A stretch of DNA of 47,686 bases from a virus: the IMG/VR virus record IMGVR_UViG_3300043788_000065, positions 1 to 47,686 of that record; one strand, 5' to 3'. The position numbers and the translations under genes were made by a program. This document shows, piece after piece, positions 25,278 to 33,589 of this stretch (position 1 is its first letter; every line of letters begins with the position of its first letter). The notes beneath the pieces were generated by a model. It did no database searches, was not told the DNA's origin, and was given only the letters and a program-made list of their open reading frames with translations.

Positions 25278-26699
25278 CTACTCCTCGAGCGGCAGGAACC
25301 GCGGCGGCGTCATCGGCGTCTGGACACGGGTGCGCGGGACGTAGCGGCGCGTATCGTGCATGCCGGCGGTCAGGAGCTTCGTCCAGTTGCCGGCCTGTGT
25401 CATCACGGACGCAGCTTCCGGGTGCCCCTTGCTGGTCATGTAAGTACCGCAGGCCAGGAGGTAAACACCTTCGGCATCCAGCGTCGTGACATCGGTATCC
25501 TCGAGGAACGGATCGAGGGTGAAGGCAGCCTTCGCCCACAGCGTGTAGTTGGCGCGCGGCGCCGGGAAGATTTCGATGCACGAGCGGATCTCGTAGTGCG
25601 TCGGCCAGCCGGTGCTGATCTGGGCGCGCGTGTAGAGAACCGGGTCGATGCCGCAGGTGAGCGGGTACCACGCCTGGTTGAGATCCTCGAAGCCGACCCA
25701 GTTGATGCTGAGGGGGTCGATGACACGGCAGCCTCCCTGATCCTGATCGAAGCCGTAGTAGCGCTGGTTCGGCACCATCTGCCACGACCACATGCGGATG
25801 ATCCGCTTCTCGTAGTGCTGGCGGTAAAGCTGATTCTGCGCATCGCGCAGGCGCTCATTGAACTCGAGCACGATGCCGGGAGGTGGGTTGGCCGCCATCG
25901 CCGCGTAGCCGCAGCGAATCAGCATGCGCGTGCGCAGGCTGAGAAGCGTGTCCGTCATGTAGCCGTCGACGGGCAGCGGGGCAGTCTCGCAGTCGCAGTT
26001 GAATGTCGCCGATACGCCGGGCTCGGGCGTCGTCACCTGCAGCTCGACGGACGTGTTGACCGTGCCGTCATTCCAGGTGGCGACCACGTAGTAGTTGTAC
26101 TGCGTGTCCGCGGCGAGCCCCGTGTCGTTGTAGAAGGTCGTGCCCGAACCGAGCGTCTGGTAGAGCGTCGGCGTAGCGCCTGCAACACCGCGCCACAGCT
26201 CATAGTTCGTGAGGTTGCTCAGCGGCCCGTTGTTGATCCACGCCAGGTCGATTTCGGTGCTCGAGGTCGTAACCGCCTGAAGGTCGATGAGCGTGTCGAA
26301 CGTATCGCCGAAAGTGACGGTCCCGGTCGAGAGGCCGGGGTTGCCACTCAACTGCCACGTCCAGGTCGTGATGTTGAGCGTGCCGACCAGGCTCGTCACG
26401 AACGCCGCAGCGCTCGAGTCGTAGACGTTCCCGTTGGTATCGGTGAAATTGCCGAGGAACGTCTGGTCGTAGGTTCCCTCGAGCGCAACGATGAGCTGCG
26501 TCGGCGCCGCGTGGCTGTCGTTCGCCACGGCAACGATGGGCGCGCCGAAGTACGTGCCGGCGCCGCCGATGGCGCCAGCGTGATCAGCAGACGGGTTGGA
26601 CGCGGCCGCTACGTAGCCGTAGCACCCAGGCAAGTAGTTCGGCGGGAACGGGCCGCCTACGGTTGTTGCAGCAGCGGTGAGTGAGACCGTCAGGGGCAT
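25278..26699 (-). CDS. Head-tail adaptor (P22 gp4-like) with N-terminal Ig/FN3 domains
   Basis: 473 residues. Residues 1-130 are a beta-rich unknown domain. About 135-235 is a fibronectin type III-like domain (STEIDLAWINN, TNYELWRG, TFYNDTGLAADTQYNYYVVA). About 250-473 fits the gp4/adaptor family: TLLSLRTRMLIRCGY, EFNERLRDAQNQLYRQHYE, a central WY segment and MTSKGH-P. P22 gp4-like adaptors are normally 160-220 residues, so this is a fusion adding surface domains that may bind cells or carbohydrate weakly. Confidence 0.75.
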   Translation of the reverse strand: MPLTVSLTAAATTVGGPFPPNYLPGCYGYVAAASNPSADHAGAIGGAGTYFGAPIVAVANDSHAAPTQLIVALEGTYDQTFLGNFTDTNGNVYDSSAAAFVTSLVGTLNITTWTWQLSGNPGLSTGTVTFGDTFDTLIDLQAVTTSSTEIDLAWINNGPLSNLTNYELWRGVAGATPTLYQTLGSGTTFYNDTGLAADTQYNYYVVATWNDGTVNTSVELQVTTPEPGVSATFNCDCETAPLPVDGYMTDTLLSLRTRMLIRCGYAAMAANPPPGIVLEFNERLRDAQNQLYRQHYEKRIIRMWSWQMVPNQRYYGFDQDQGGCRVIDPLSINWVGFEDLNQAWYPLTCGIDPVLYTRAQISTGWPTHYEIRSCIEIFPAPRANYTLWAKAAFTLDPFLEDTDVTTLDAEGVYLLACGTYMTSKGHPEAASVMTQAGNWTKLLTAGMHDTRRYVPRTRVQTPMTPPRFLPLEE

Positions 26700-26897
26700 T
26701 TACTTGCCCCCAACGAGCGCCTCGCCGAGCTTCGCTCGTGCCTTGGCCTTGATCTCTGCTTCCTTCGACGCCGAGATATTCCCGGCGCGGAACGAACGGG
26801 TTGCTCCGCCGATGGCGAGCCGCGCGTGCGTGTCGTCGCCAATCGGGAAGCCTTCCTTCCCTTTGGGACCACCGCCAACAGGTTCTGTGCGTGCCAT
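26700..26897 (-). CDS. Small basic head-region protein
   Basis: 65 residues: a Gly-rich N-terminus (GGGPKGKEGFPIGDD) and a Lys/Ala-rich C-terminal helix (EAEIKAKARAKLGEAL). Such short proteins are common between capsid and adaptor genes in podophages; function unknown. The gene follows an intrinsic terminator, so it may be expressed at a lower level than the capsid unit. Confidence 0.6.
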   Translation of the reverse strand: MARTEPVGGGPKGKEGFPIGDDTHARLAIGGATRSFRAGNISASKEAEIKAKARAKLGEALVGGK

Positions 26898-26906
26898 ACG
26901 GCCTCC

Positions 26907-26937
26907 GAAAAAGAGCCGGGGCGTAGGCCACCCCGGC
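26907..26937 (-). terminator. Intrinsic terminator on the late strand
   Basis: Reading leftward, GCCGGGG / CCCCGGC (7-bp stem, 9-base loop, 26915-26937) is followed by TCTTTTT. It lies in the gap between the 159-residue and 65-residue genes. Confidence 0.7.
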
Positions 26938-26952
26938 GAACCACCCGCAAAC

Positions 26953-27432
26953 TTACGCGATCAGCGAGTCACCGCCTGCCTCGACCTGCGCCGCGGCGAA
27001 CGTGCCCACATCTTCGTCCTGACCGATCAGATCCGCCGTATCGGCGCTCTCGGAGATCGCCGCCAGGACATCCTGGCGAAGCTCCGGCGAAGCGTCCTCG
27101 GGAGTGATCTCCGTGCTCTCGGGCAGACGCGCGGTGAGCATCGCCTGCTTCAGGGCGTTGTGCCCGGCGGCGTGCTGACCGTAGACGGCCTCGACATACG
27201 GGATGCCCTTCGTGCCGCCCTCGGCGCGCTCTGCGCCGTAGGCTTCACGCAGGCGGTCGTACTCGCGCGACACGGACACGGGACCGGCCATCTCGTGGCA
27301 GGTGTCGCGAATCTCTGTGATCTCGGGGTGGATGGCCTGGATGACTGGAACTTCCCACTCGGGCACGCGCTTGGCGACTTCGGAGGCGCCGGACTGCATG
27401 CGAATGCGGATTTCCTTGTAGCGGAACTTCAT
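26953..27432 (-). CDS. Unknown head-region protein
   Basis: 159 residues, acidic overall. The N-terminal part is mixed alpha/beta (KFRYKEIRIRMQSG, EWEVPVIQAIHP), the C-terminal tail acidic and Ala-rich. No known motif. It is bracketed by two intrinsic terminators (27455-27487 upstream, 26907-26937 downstream), so it may form its own transcription segment reached only by read-through. Confidence 0.6.
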   Translation of the reverse strand: MKFRYKEIRIRMQSGASEVAKRVPEWEVPVIQAIHPEITEIRDTCHEMAGPVSVSREYDRLREAYGAERAEGGTKGIPYVEAVYGQHAAGHNALKQAMLTARLPESTEITPEDASPELRQDVLAAISESADTADLIGQDEDVGTFAAAQVEAGGDSLIA

Positions 27433-27454
27433 TGTGATTTCTCCGTTGCGGGTT

Positions 27455-27487
27455 GAGGAAAACTCCCCCGGCTCGAAGCCGGGGGAG
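27455..27487 (-). terminator. Strong intrinsic terminator after the capsid unit
   Basis: An 11-bp perfect stem, CTCCCCCGGCT (27463-27473) / AGCCGGGGGAG (27477-27487), with a 3-base loop. On the - strand it is followed by TTTTCCTC. It lies just after the stop of the 141-residue structural gene and would cap capsid/decoration transcripts. Confidence 0.85.
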
Positions 27488-27498
27488 AGTCTTTCGAC

Positions 27499-27924
27499 TT
27501 AGTTGCTCAGCAGATACGCGGACACCTTTCCGAGGCCCGTCGTGCCGGTGGTCGTGATGCTGAGCTGAATTGCTTCACCCAGCTTCACGCGGTCGACGTA
27601 GTAGCTCCGCCACGAATTGGCGCCGAGCGCTCCGGGGGTGATGGTCGCGACGGTCGTGAAGGTCTCGCCGCTGCCACTGTCCGCGTAGTAGTTGTTGGAC
27701 ACCTGGAAGTTGATGGTGTCACCCGCAGCGGTCGTTGCCGCCTCGAGTGACACTTCCAGGACCGCGTTTCCCGAGGACGGGAAGCCCATGTCCTCGCCCG
27801 GCACCGCCGCCTGCCCGCCGTAGACCGAACCCACGTTCGCTGCAGTGAGCAGGACGGGGGTCGAGTTCGCGGTCGTGGCAGTCGTCGGATAGGTCATGCC
27901 GAGAGTGACCAGAAGTGAACGCAT
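27499..27924 (-). CDS. Probable head decoration or capsid-associated protein
   Basis: 141 residues, beta-rich with many Thr, Ser, Gly and Ala (NSTPVLLTAANVGSVYGG, TINFQVSNNYYADSG, TFTTVATITPGALG). It directly follows the major capsid gene and shares its transcript up to the terminator, a common place for decoration proteins. It shows some resemblance in composition to the small beta-rich gene at 13533. Identification is by position and composition only. Confidence 0.6.
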   Translation of the reverse strand: MRSLLVTLGMTYPTTATTANSTPVLLTAANVGSVYGGQAAVPGEDMGFPSSGNAVLEVSLEAATTAAGDTINFQVSNNYYADSGSGETFTTVATITPGALGANSWRSYYVDRVKLGEAIQLSITTTGTTGLGKVSAYLLSN

Positions 27925-27949
27925 GTTGCTGTCTCCTTCCTCAGTGACC

Positions 27950-29044
27950 TTAGTTGGTCACGCTGATGACGGCGTGCGCGTTACGCTTGCCGGTCGTGAT
28001 TGCCGCCTTCGCCGTCAGCGCCCAGTAGTGGACGTAGCGGTCGTAGACGCGCGGGGGCCGACGGGCGATCATCCAGTGCCCCTTGATCGGACGCAGCTTG
28101 AAATGCCGCTTGTTGATCAGGTAACACCGATTCTTCCACGAGTGCGTCGGGTTGTAGGTCGTGTCCAGGTAGTCGACGATGGGGTCCCACACGAGGGGAA
28201 CACCCTTGTAGTACAGGCCCGTTTCCTCGCCCGTACCCACGCCGGCATCGAGGCCCTTCCCAGCGCCCTTCGCGCCCGGCTCAACGAACACCTGACGGGT
28301 GATGTACCCCGCCGAGCTGCCCGAGTCCGTGCGATAGGCGTCGATGAAGTTTTCACCCGCGAGGATGAAATTGGGCGCCTGCCCACCGACCTTGATGCAC
28401 GCACGCCACGCCTTTTCCAGGCCGTTCACCACGTTGCCGGCGGTCGCGGTGTTGATCGCGGTCGCCACGTAGTTCTGCCACCAGGTGTTGGTCGTGGTGT
28501 TGGTCTGGATCGTCCCGACCGTCTGCGAGCTGCCCGATGCAGTCGAGATGAGCAGGTCCAGGCCGGGGATGTTGGTCGTGGACTGCGTGCCGTCCAGGTG
28601 GGCCATGATGTCGAAGTTCTCGAGGAAGCCGAGCTTCAGCGTCTCCATGTTCTCCTCGAGGAGATTGGTGAGCTGGACCTTCTCAGCGTCCGTCGGGACC
28701 GCGTTGCGGTCATCCGTCATCACGATGCCGTTCTGCGTCAGCTCGTCCTCGTTGAGGCCGAAACCGTCGTGGAAGGCACCCCACACGTACTTGGCCTGCT
28801 GCAGCGTGCGCTTGCGGTTGTACGTGACCTGTGAGTCGCCGAAATACGACTGGAAGTTGGAGTCGTTCTGGTACCGGAGCTGCTCGACGACGTACTGCAG
28901 TCCGCCCGTGTACTCTTTCTTCTCGGCCATCAGCATCTTGATGAGCGGCCGATTGATGTTGTAGTTATCAATCGGGTCGTTCTTCAAGAAGTAGTTGATA
29001 GCCGCGTTGCCCGCGTATGCGAGCTGTTCGCTGTTGAAAGGCAT
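27950..29044 (-). CDS. Major capsid protein
   Basis: 364 residues. Features typical of HK97-fold podophage coat proteins: a hydrophilic N-arm (NSEQLAYAGNAAINYFLKND), an E-loop-like stretch, a long spine helix with NEDELTQNG and LLEENMETLKLGFLEN, and a C-terminal A-domain ending KAAITTGKRNAHAVI. An RBS GGAGT lies just upstream and a leader hairpin precedes it. Neighbours are scaffold/portal upstream and a decoration-like gene downstream. Confidence 0.85.
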   Translation of the reverse strand: MPFNSEQLAYAGNAAINYFLKNDPIDNYNINRPLIKMLMAEKKEYTGGLQYVVEQLRYQNDSNFQSYFGDSQVTYNRKRTLQQAKYVWGAFHDGFGLNEDELTQNGIVMTDDRNAVPTDAEKVQLTNLLEENMETLKLGFLENFDIMAHLDGTQSTTNIPGLDLLISTASGSSQTVGTIQTNTTTNTWWQNYVATAINTATAGNVVNGLEKAWRACIKVGGQAPNFILAGENFIDAYRTDSGSSAGYITRQVFVEPGAKGAGKGLDAGVGTGEETGLYYKGVPLVWDPIVDYLDTTYNPTHSWKNRCYLINKRHFKLRPIKGHWMIARRPPRVYDRYVHYWALTAKAAITTGKRNAHAVISVTN

Positions 29045-29055
29045 CTGCCTACTCC

Positions 29056-29090
29056 TTCAAAGGGTTGTGGATTGAACCACCGGCCTTTGA
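29056..29090 (-). promoter_or_regulatory. Hairpin in the capsid gene leader
   Basis: A nested inverted repeat: TCAAAGG/CCTTTGA (7 bp) outside, a 3x3 internal loop, then GTGG/CCAC (4 bp) around a 6-base loop. It lies one base before the capsid ribosome site (GGAGT at 29055-29051), so it could stabilise the 5' end of the capsid message or tune its translation. Confidence 0.55.
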
Positions 29091-29145
29091 GGGACACGAC
29101 GCCTCGTACAGTGTCTACCGGGCGCGACTCCGGCGTGCAGCTAGG

Positions 29146-29901
29146 TCAGTCGTCACCAGTGTAGACGGGCTGGCACGCTTTTTGCAACAGGTGAGGACGC
29201 GCCTCCGGTTCTGTGAGCAAGATCACGCCGTCGCCGACCTGGTCCTGCGGGTGCAGGAAGATCGGCCGTGTGGTCGTGTAGGGCTTCCCCGGCATCAGCG
29301 CGGCGTGCTCTTTCGGCTTGAATACGGGAAGCACATCATCCGGGTTGAACACCTTCCAGAACCGGCGCATGGGAGTCCCATCGAACACGCGAACCTGAGA
29401 GTTCTTGCAGAACTCGACGGTGTGCTCGGTGCTGACGCGGATGTTTTCTCCGTTGGGGAGAGTGCGCCGCTTCCAGTCCGGCGGCGACTCGCCCCAGAAG
29501 TACTTCTCCGCCGAGCACCAGCGGTCAAGTCCGACAACCACAACGGGATGACCACCGAGAAGAACAGCGACGCATACAGCAGCCAGGCCGGAATCTCCGT
29601 TGAAGTCCCATCGAGGGAGTCGGTAGTCGGCCCAGGACCAGCGGTTGACGTGTACGGGTGAGTACTCTTTGAGCGCATCGTCCATCCTCGTGCGGGTGCT
29701 GCCGAAGAACCAGTCGCAGCTCACCACGTAGTCGACCTTGAAGCGAGATTGCTTGTAGCCGTGTTGGTTCGCGCTGATGACGCAGGCCGGGTAGTCGACC
29801 GGAATCTTGTCGAGATCGCGCGCGACGCTCGGGCCACCGCAGATCACCAGGATCGGCTTGCCGTAGTAGCGCGGGACCAAATCGCAGAACAGGCGTTTCA
29901 A
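29146..29901 (-). CDS. Rossmann-like protein of the DUF115/Maf-type transferase group
   Basis: 251 residues from a TTG that overlaps the stop of the upstream Cys-rich frame (TTGA). The segment PILVICGGPSVARDLDKIP is the glycine-rich loop typical of DUF115/MptE-like and motility-associated (Maf) glycosyltransferase proteins. It is followed by VISANQHGY, VDYVVSCDWFF and a second strand VVVVGLDRW. Members transfer sugar or pyrophosphate groups. Here it sits between scaffold and capsid genes, so it could modify a virion protein. The 3' end contains the promoter-like element for the capsid gene. Confidence 0.55.
   Translation of the reverse strand: MKRLFCDLVPRYYGKPILVICGGPSVARDLDKIPVDYPACVISANQHGYKQSRFKVDYVVSCDWFFGSTRTRMDDALKEYSPVHVNRWSWADYRLPRWDFNGDSGLAAVCVAVLLGGHPVVVVGLDRWCSAEKYFWGESPPDWKRRTLPNGENIRVSTEHTVEFCKNSQVRVFDGTPMRRFWKVFNPDDVLPVFKPKEHAALMPGKPYTTTRPIFLHPQDQVGDGVILLTEPEARPHLLQKACQPVYTGDD
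29158..29187 (-). promoter_or_regulatory. Candidate late promoter for the capsid unit, with embedded TGGCAC-N5-TTGC element
   Basis: Leftward reading gives a -35-like TTGCAA (29187-29182), an 18-base spacer and a -10-like TACACT (29163-29158), about 114 bases before the capsid start. The spacer holds a copy of the recurrent element. Read on the + strand (29170-29186), that element is CTGGCACGCTTTTTGCA, a near-perfect sigma-54 -24/-12 match. Which direction is active cannot be decided from sequence. Confidence 0.4.
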
Positions 29902-30083
29902 ATGCCCTCCACGCCGCTATCTTCGTCGCCGGGCTCGCACTCGCAGCAGTTACTGCTGCACTCGCCGCACCACCCGCACAGGTCTGCCATGCGGTCGCAT
30001 CCCGAGCACCACCAGTGCGTTTGAACGCACAGCAGCCTCGAGACGAGCACGCGCACTGCCGAGAACCTTGACGACAGCTTCAC
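29898..30083 (-). CDS. Cys-rich small protein overlapping another small gene
   Basis: 61 residues from GTG. The C-terminal half has ten cysteines, several as C-x2-C (WWCSGCDRMADLCGWCGEC, NCCEC), with an acidic tail, suggesting a zinc-binding knuckle. Its stop overlaps the TTG start of the following gene, which supports translation in this frame. About 134 bases are shared with the 53-residue frame at 29950-30111. It may alternatively be the C-terminal half of that protein after a frameshift. Confidence 0.45.
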   Translation of the reverse strand: MKLSSRFSAVRVLVSRLLCVQTHWWCSGCDRMADLCGWCGECSSNCCECEPGDEDSGVEGI

Positions 30084-30111
30084 GGCGTTTCTTGCACCCC
30101 TTACATGCCAT
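29950..30111 (-). CDS. Small basic C-x2-C protein
   Basis: 53 residues from an ATG that overlaps the scaffold gene end by 11 bases. It starts MACKGCKKRREAVVK, a C-x2-C plus basic helix opening common in small podophage proteins, but then becomes Arg/Val-rich without clear structure. The overlap with the Cys-rich frame downstream makes it possible that only the N-terminal half is meaningful. Confidence 0.45.
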   Translation of the reverse strand: MACKGCKKRREAVVKVLGSARARLEAAVRSNALVVLGMRPHGRPVRVVRRVQQ

Positions 30112-31282
30112 CGAGCGCCTGGTCGATTGCCTCACGCGCGGTCTTCGGACCGGACTGAACGCCACCGCTCCCGGCGGGCGGCTTCGGACGAAGCGGTTGC
30201 GGGCGGTTCGCCGGAGGGGCGCCGCCGGGAGCAGGGGGTTTCGGAGTAGCTGCAGCAGAGATCTTCAGCTTCTCGTAGTGGTTGAGGAAGACGCCCTTCC
30301 AGTGCTTCGGGTCGAGCTGCTTGAACAGGTCGGCCAGGATCGGCACCAGGATGTCGTACTTCGCGTTGAACACGGCGTCGCCATCGCGCTTGCGCAGCTC
30401 GCCATCGAGCGCATCGAGCGCCGACTTGCCTTCCTCTGACGCGCGGGTGTCTGCGTCCTTCTGCTCCTGCGCGGTGCGCGTCTGGACCGCCGCGGTGGAA
30501 CCCGCAGCCGCCACCGCGCGAGCGACCGCCAGCTCGTGCGCGCGATTGACCGTGATCTTGCCGTCGCGCACTTCCTGGATCAGGTCTTCGTTGCCCCTCT
30601 CACGCAGCAGGTTGACCTCTGGGATCGGCTTGCCCATGCGGATGCACAGGCCCCGCAGCTCGCCCTTCAGCAGGTTGTAGGCTGCGTCCAGCGACTTCGG
30701 ATCGCTGGATGTGTGCGCCGCCTTCATGTACGTGACCATCGCCGCGAACTCGTCTGGTGAGGCGCCGGTACCCTGGATCATGCCGAACAGCGCGTTGTGC
30801 TGCTCCACCAGGGCCGTCTGCGCTTTCACCGTGTCGATGAGCGCCTGCATGCGCTTCGCAGTCGCTTCCTTGAGATCCTTCGGGATCGGGTCGTTGACCG
30901 GGTCAGCTTCCTTGGCCGCGGCAGCCGCCTTCTTCTCCTCGTGAGCCTTCTTCTCCTCGGGAGTCATCTCGCGGAAGCGTCCGTCGGCGCCGCGCACCTG
31001 CCCCTTCTCGGCGGCCTCGGCGTCTTCGGCGGCCGTCTTCTCGGCGGCCGCGTCGATCTCGGCCTGCTTCTCCTCGGGAGTCAGCTCGGCCTTCGGCGTT
31101 ACCTTCTTGGGACCCGCACCGGAAATCGCAGCGTCGATGGCTTCGGACAGGGACGGCTTTTCGCCGCCATCCTGACCAGGTTGTGGCGCATCGTCAGCAG
31201 ATTCCGGCGGCGTTACCTGTTGGTCTTCGGCAGCCGGAACGGGCTGTTCATCTTCCAGCTCTGTGTTGGTCTCGTCGGTCAC
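30101..31282 (-). CDS. Capsid scaffolding protein
   Basis: 393 residues, GTG start with GGAGA upstream. It is highly charged: an acidic N-terminal third, Lys/Glu/Ala-rich coiled-coil (MTPEEKKAHEEKKAAAAAKE), a helical middle and a Pro-rich basic C-terminus. It lies between portal and capsid, the usual scaffold position. Scaffolds of this kind direct procapsid assembly and then leave; the basic C-terminus would contact coat protein. No protease motif is visible. Confidence 0.8.
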   Translation of the reverse strand: MTDETNTELEDEQPVPAAEDQQVTPPESADDAPQPGQDGGEKPSLSEAIDAAISGAGPKKVTPKAELTPEEKQAEIDAAAEKTAAEDAEAAEKGQVRGADGRFREMTPEEKKAHEEKKAAAAAKEADPVNDPIPKDLKEATAKRMQALIDTVKAQTALVEQHNALFGMIQGTGASPDEFAAMVTYMKAAHTSSDPKSLDAAYNLLKGELRGLCIRMGKPIPEVNLLRERGNEDLIQEVRDGKITVNRAHELAVARAVAAAGSTAAVQTRTAQEQKDADTRASEEGKSALDALDGELRKRDGDAVFNAKYDILVPILADLFKQLDPKHWKGVFLNHYEKLKISAAATPKPPAPGGAPPANRPQPLRPKPPAGSGGVQSGPKTAREAIDQALDGM

Positions 31283-31300
31283 GGGTGGTCTCCATCGTTG

Positions 31301-33589
31301 TTAGGCCATCTTGCCCTGCGTGTGCGGGGCGGCTTTGGGCTCGGGAAGTGGTTCCGGCATTCCGGGGTGCGGAGGCGGCAGCTCTCCGTCCGGCGGCGCG
31401 AGGCCGGCGTGCGCCATCGCGGTCGGCGGCGCGCCGCCAGTAGCGAGGACAGCTTCCGGCGGCAAGCCGGCGGCCTTCGCGCCGATGGCGGCGGCGTCGA
31501 GCGGCGGCAGCTCTCCCTTGAGGCTGACGCTGACTGCCGGCGGAGGCGGCGGGGGCGGCGGCTGCGGAGGCGGCGGAGTCGTCGGGATGAACTCGTCGAT
31601 GTCGAGGCGGTCGTCCATGCGATGCAGCGACTCGCGCAGCAGGTTCTCGAGAGCCTGCGCGAGCGGCGGATCGGACGGCTGCACCTGGCGGATCTGCACG
31701 ATGAGCTTCTGCAGCAGCGGCAGGATCGTCGCCCAGTTGGCCTTGTCGGCCGCGAGATTCGGCTTTCCCGTGGTGCCCGCGGTGATGTCCACGTCCACCA
31801 TCGTCAGCACGTCCTGCACGTCCATGCCATAGGGCCAGAAGGCGTTGCCGCCGGCGATGCGCTGCGCGACCGGACCAGGGATCTCCTGGATCGCGGTCTC
31901 GGCGGTGTACTCGGCGAGATCGGTCAGCATGTCCTCGAGCGAGTCGCGATCCGCGCTCGTGCGCGAAGCGAAGCCGGTCTGCTGGATCTGCGCCTCGGTG
32001 GCGGTCTTCGGCTGCTGCGACACGGTCTGCTGCAGCGCCTCCTGCACACCGGAGAGCGATTCCATGTCCTGGCGGATGACGCTGGTATCCCACAGCCGCA
32101 CGTCGATTGTCGGCAGCGGCTTCACCATCACCGCGTTCTGGATCGGCATGTTGATGTCGGTCAGCTTGAGCCCGACCATCTCAGCGATGACGCTGACCTC
32201 GAGTTTCTTCGCGTCCTCGGGCGACATCAGGCCGGAGTTGAAGATCAGGCCGGGGATCGAGCGCTCGCGCGTGAGGCGCTGGTTCGAGCGGCACGCAGCG
32301 TACTCGTCCTGCAGCTTGCGCAGCCGCCAGGAGAGCGACTGCGGGTGACGGTGTCCATCGACCTCGAAGAAGGCGAGGCCGAAGTACGGATAGAAGCGGT
32401 TGCTCGCCTGCGGCGGGATGTACGGCTCGACCGCCCAGCGGTCCATGCCGTCGACGAACGTCTTGACGTGCCCGTCGCGGCGATCCCAGAACTCCACCAC
32501 CTTTGCGAACTCGGTCGGCTTCGCGCCGCTCATCACGAGCGAGGGCGCGGTCTTGCTGTAGTTGCCGTCCGCGGCTTCCTCGCCGGTGGCAGCCTGCAGC
32601 ACGTCGCCCTTCGCGTTCGCCGGGATGTTCTTCTGGTAGTAGACAATCGCGCGCTGGACATCTTCTTCCTCGAGCACGGGGAAGCGGGTGCGCAGCGCGG
32701 TGCGCGGGATGTAGATGTCCTCGGACATCCAATCCGCGTCGCGGTAGTCCATCACGTTCGACACGTCGAGCGACACCTGCATGTCCTCGGCGCGCACGAA
32801 GTCGTAGTTGAGCCCGGCTTCGGTATTCTTGAGGAGCTTCGAGCGCAGGTCTCCGATCAGGTTGGTGATCTTCTCCTGCTGCAGCACGAGATCGTTCGGG
32901 TCGGAGTTCGTGTCCTTCAGCTCGGCGACTGCCGCCTGCAGCGCCATCGTCTGCTGCTCGGCGTCGTACAGCGCCTTCTCCACCTGCGGCTGCGGGCGCT
33001 TGCGTGACCACATGAGCCCCTTCGACCAGCCGATGCCGATGGAGAGCACCGAGCGAACCTGCCGGCGCACGCCGCGCTTCATCTTCGCCAGGTGCCAGAG
33101 CTTGGAGATCATCAGCTCCATCGTCTGCGCGAACGCCTGCGCGTCCTGGTCGTTCGCCGACTGCTGTTGCTGCTGAGGCGGAGCGTTGGGGTCCTGCAGC
33201 GGCTTGACCTTCTCCGCGGGCTTGCAGCTCACGTCGGGGTTCTGCGCGTACAGGAAGCTCGTCATGATGTCGATGAACGAGCCGATGAGGTTGGCGTCTG
33301 ACGCCCACGACGGATCGGAGAGCCCGGCCGCGTACTTGCGGTCCGAGGCGTAAGTCATGCGAGCGGGCTTGTCGAAATCGCGCGCGGCCTCATACTCGGC
33401 CTGCAGCGCTTTGACCAGCTTGCGCTCTTTCTCGCGCTGCTTTTCCTTGTCCTCCTGGGTTGATGCTTCGTCGACGCCGGCGTTCACCGCGTCGAGCGCG
33501 CCGTTCGGAGACGACGCTTCACCGGCGCCATCGGAGCCGATGTCACCAATCAGGTCTGCGCCATCGCCGCCAGTTGCCGAGTCAGCCAC
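31301..33589 (-). CDS. Portal protein
   Basis: 762 residues, GTG start immediately after the preceding stop. Consistent with large podophage portals: RKYAAGLSDPSWASDAN near 90, RGVRRQVRSVLSIGIGWSKGLMW near 167, a hinge with SWRLRKLQDEYAACRSNQRL near 418, and a Gln-rich C-terminal barrel with TGFASRTSADRDSLED. The end is a low-complexity Pro/Ala/Gly tail. It forms the dodecameric DNA gate and binds TerL and the gp4-like adaptor. Confidence 0.85.
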   Translation of the reverse strand: MADSATGGDGADLIGDIGSDGAGEASSPNGALDAVNAGVDEASTQEDKEKQREKERKLVKALQAEYEAARDFDKPARMTYASDRKYAAGLSDPSWASDANLIGSFIDIMTSFLYAQNPDVSCKPAEKVKPLQDPNAPPQQQQQSANDQDAQAFAQTMELMISKLWHLAKMKRGVRRQVRSVLSIGIGWSKGLMWSRKRPQPQVEKALYDAEQQTMALQAAVAELKDTNSDPNDLVLQQEKITNLIGDLRSKLLKNTEAGLNYDFVRAEDMQVSLDVSNVMDYRDADWMSEDIYIPRTALRTRFPVLEEEDVQRAIVYYQKNIPANAKGDVLQAATGEEAADGNYSKTAPSLVMSGAKPTEFAKVVEFWDRRDGHVKTFVDGMDRWAVEPYIPPQASNRFYPYFGLAFFEVDGHRHPQSLSWRLRKLQDEYAACRSNQRLTRERSIPGLIFNSGLMSPEDAKKLEVSVIAEMVGLKLTDINMPIQNAVMVKPLPTIDVRLWDTSVIRQDMESLSGVQEALQQTVSQQPKTATEAQIQQTGFASRTSADRDSLEDMLTDLAEYTAETAIQEIPGPVAQRIAGGNAFWPYGMDVQDVLTMVDVDITAGTTGKPNLAADKANWATILPLLQKLIVQIRQVQPSDPPLAQALENLLRESLHRMDDRLDIDEFIPTTPPPPQPPPPPPPPAVSVSLKGELPPLDAAAIGAKAAGLPPEAVLATGGAPPTAMAHAGLAPPDGELPPPHPGMPEPLPEPKAAPHTQGKMA

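Noticed and set aside
25035-26684. 549-codon + strand frame opposite the adaptor
   Set aside because: Composition is Arg/Val/Ala/Glu shadow-like, with no motif; the adaptor and FN3 features on the - strand are clear.
29064-29083. tRNA T-arm-like GGTTCAATCC on the - strand
   Set aside because: The stem is only four base pairs with a six-base loop, and no acceptor, D- or anticodon-arm is nearby; it is better explained as part of the capsid leader hairpin.
30797-33007. Long open frame (736 codons) on the + strand opposite portal and scaffold
   Set aside because: It is a high-GC shadow of the portal/scaffold genes; its Arg/Leu/His/Val-rich product has no domain, and the opposite strand carries clear portal motifs and ribosome sites.
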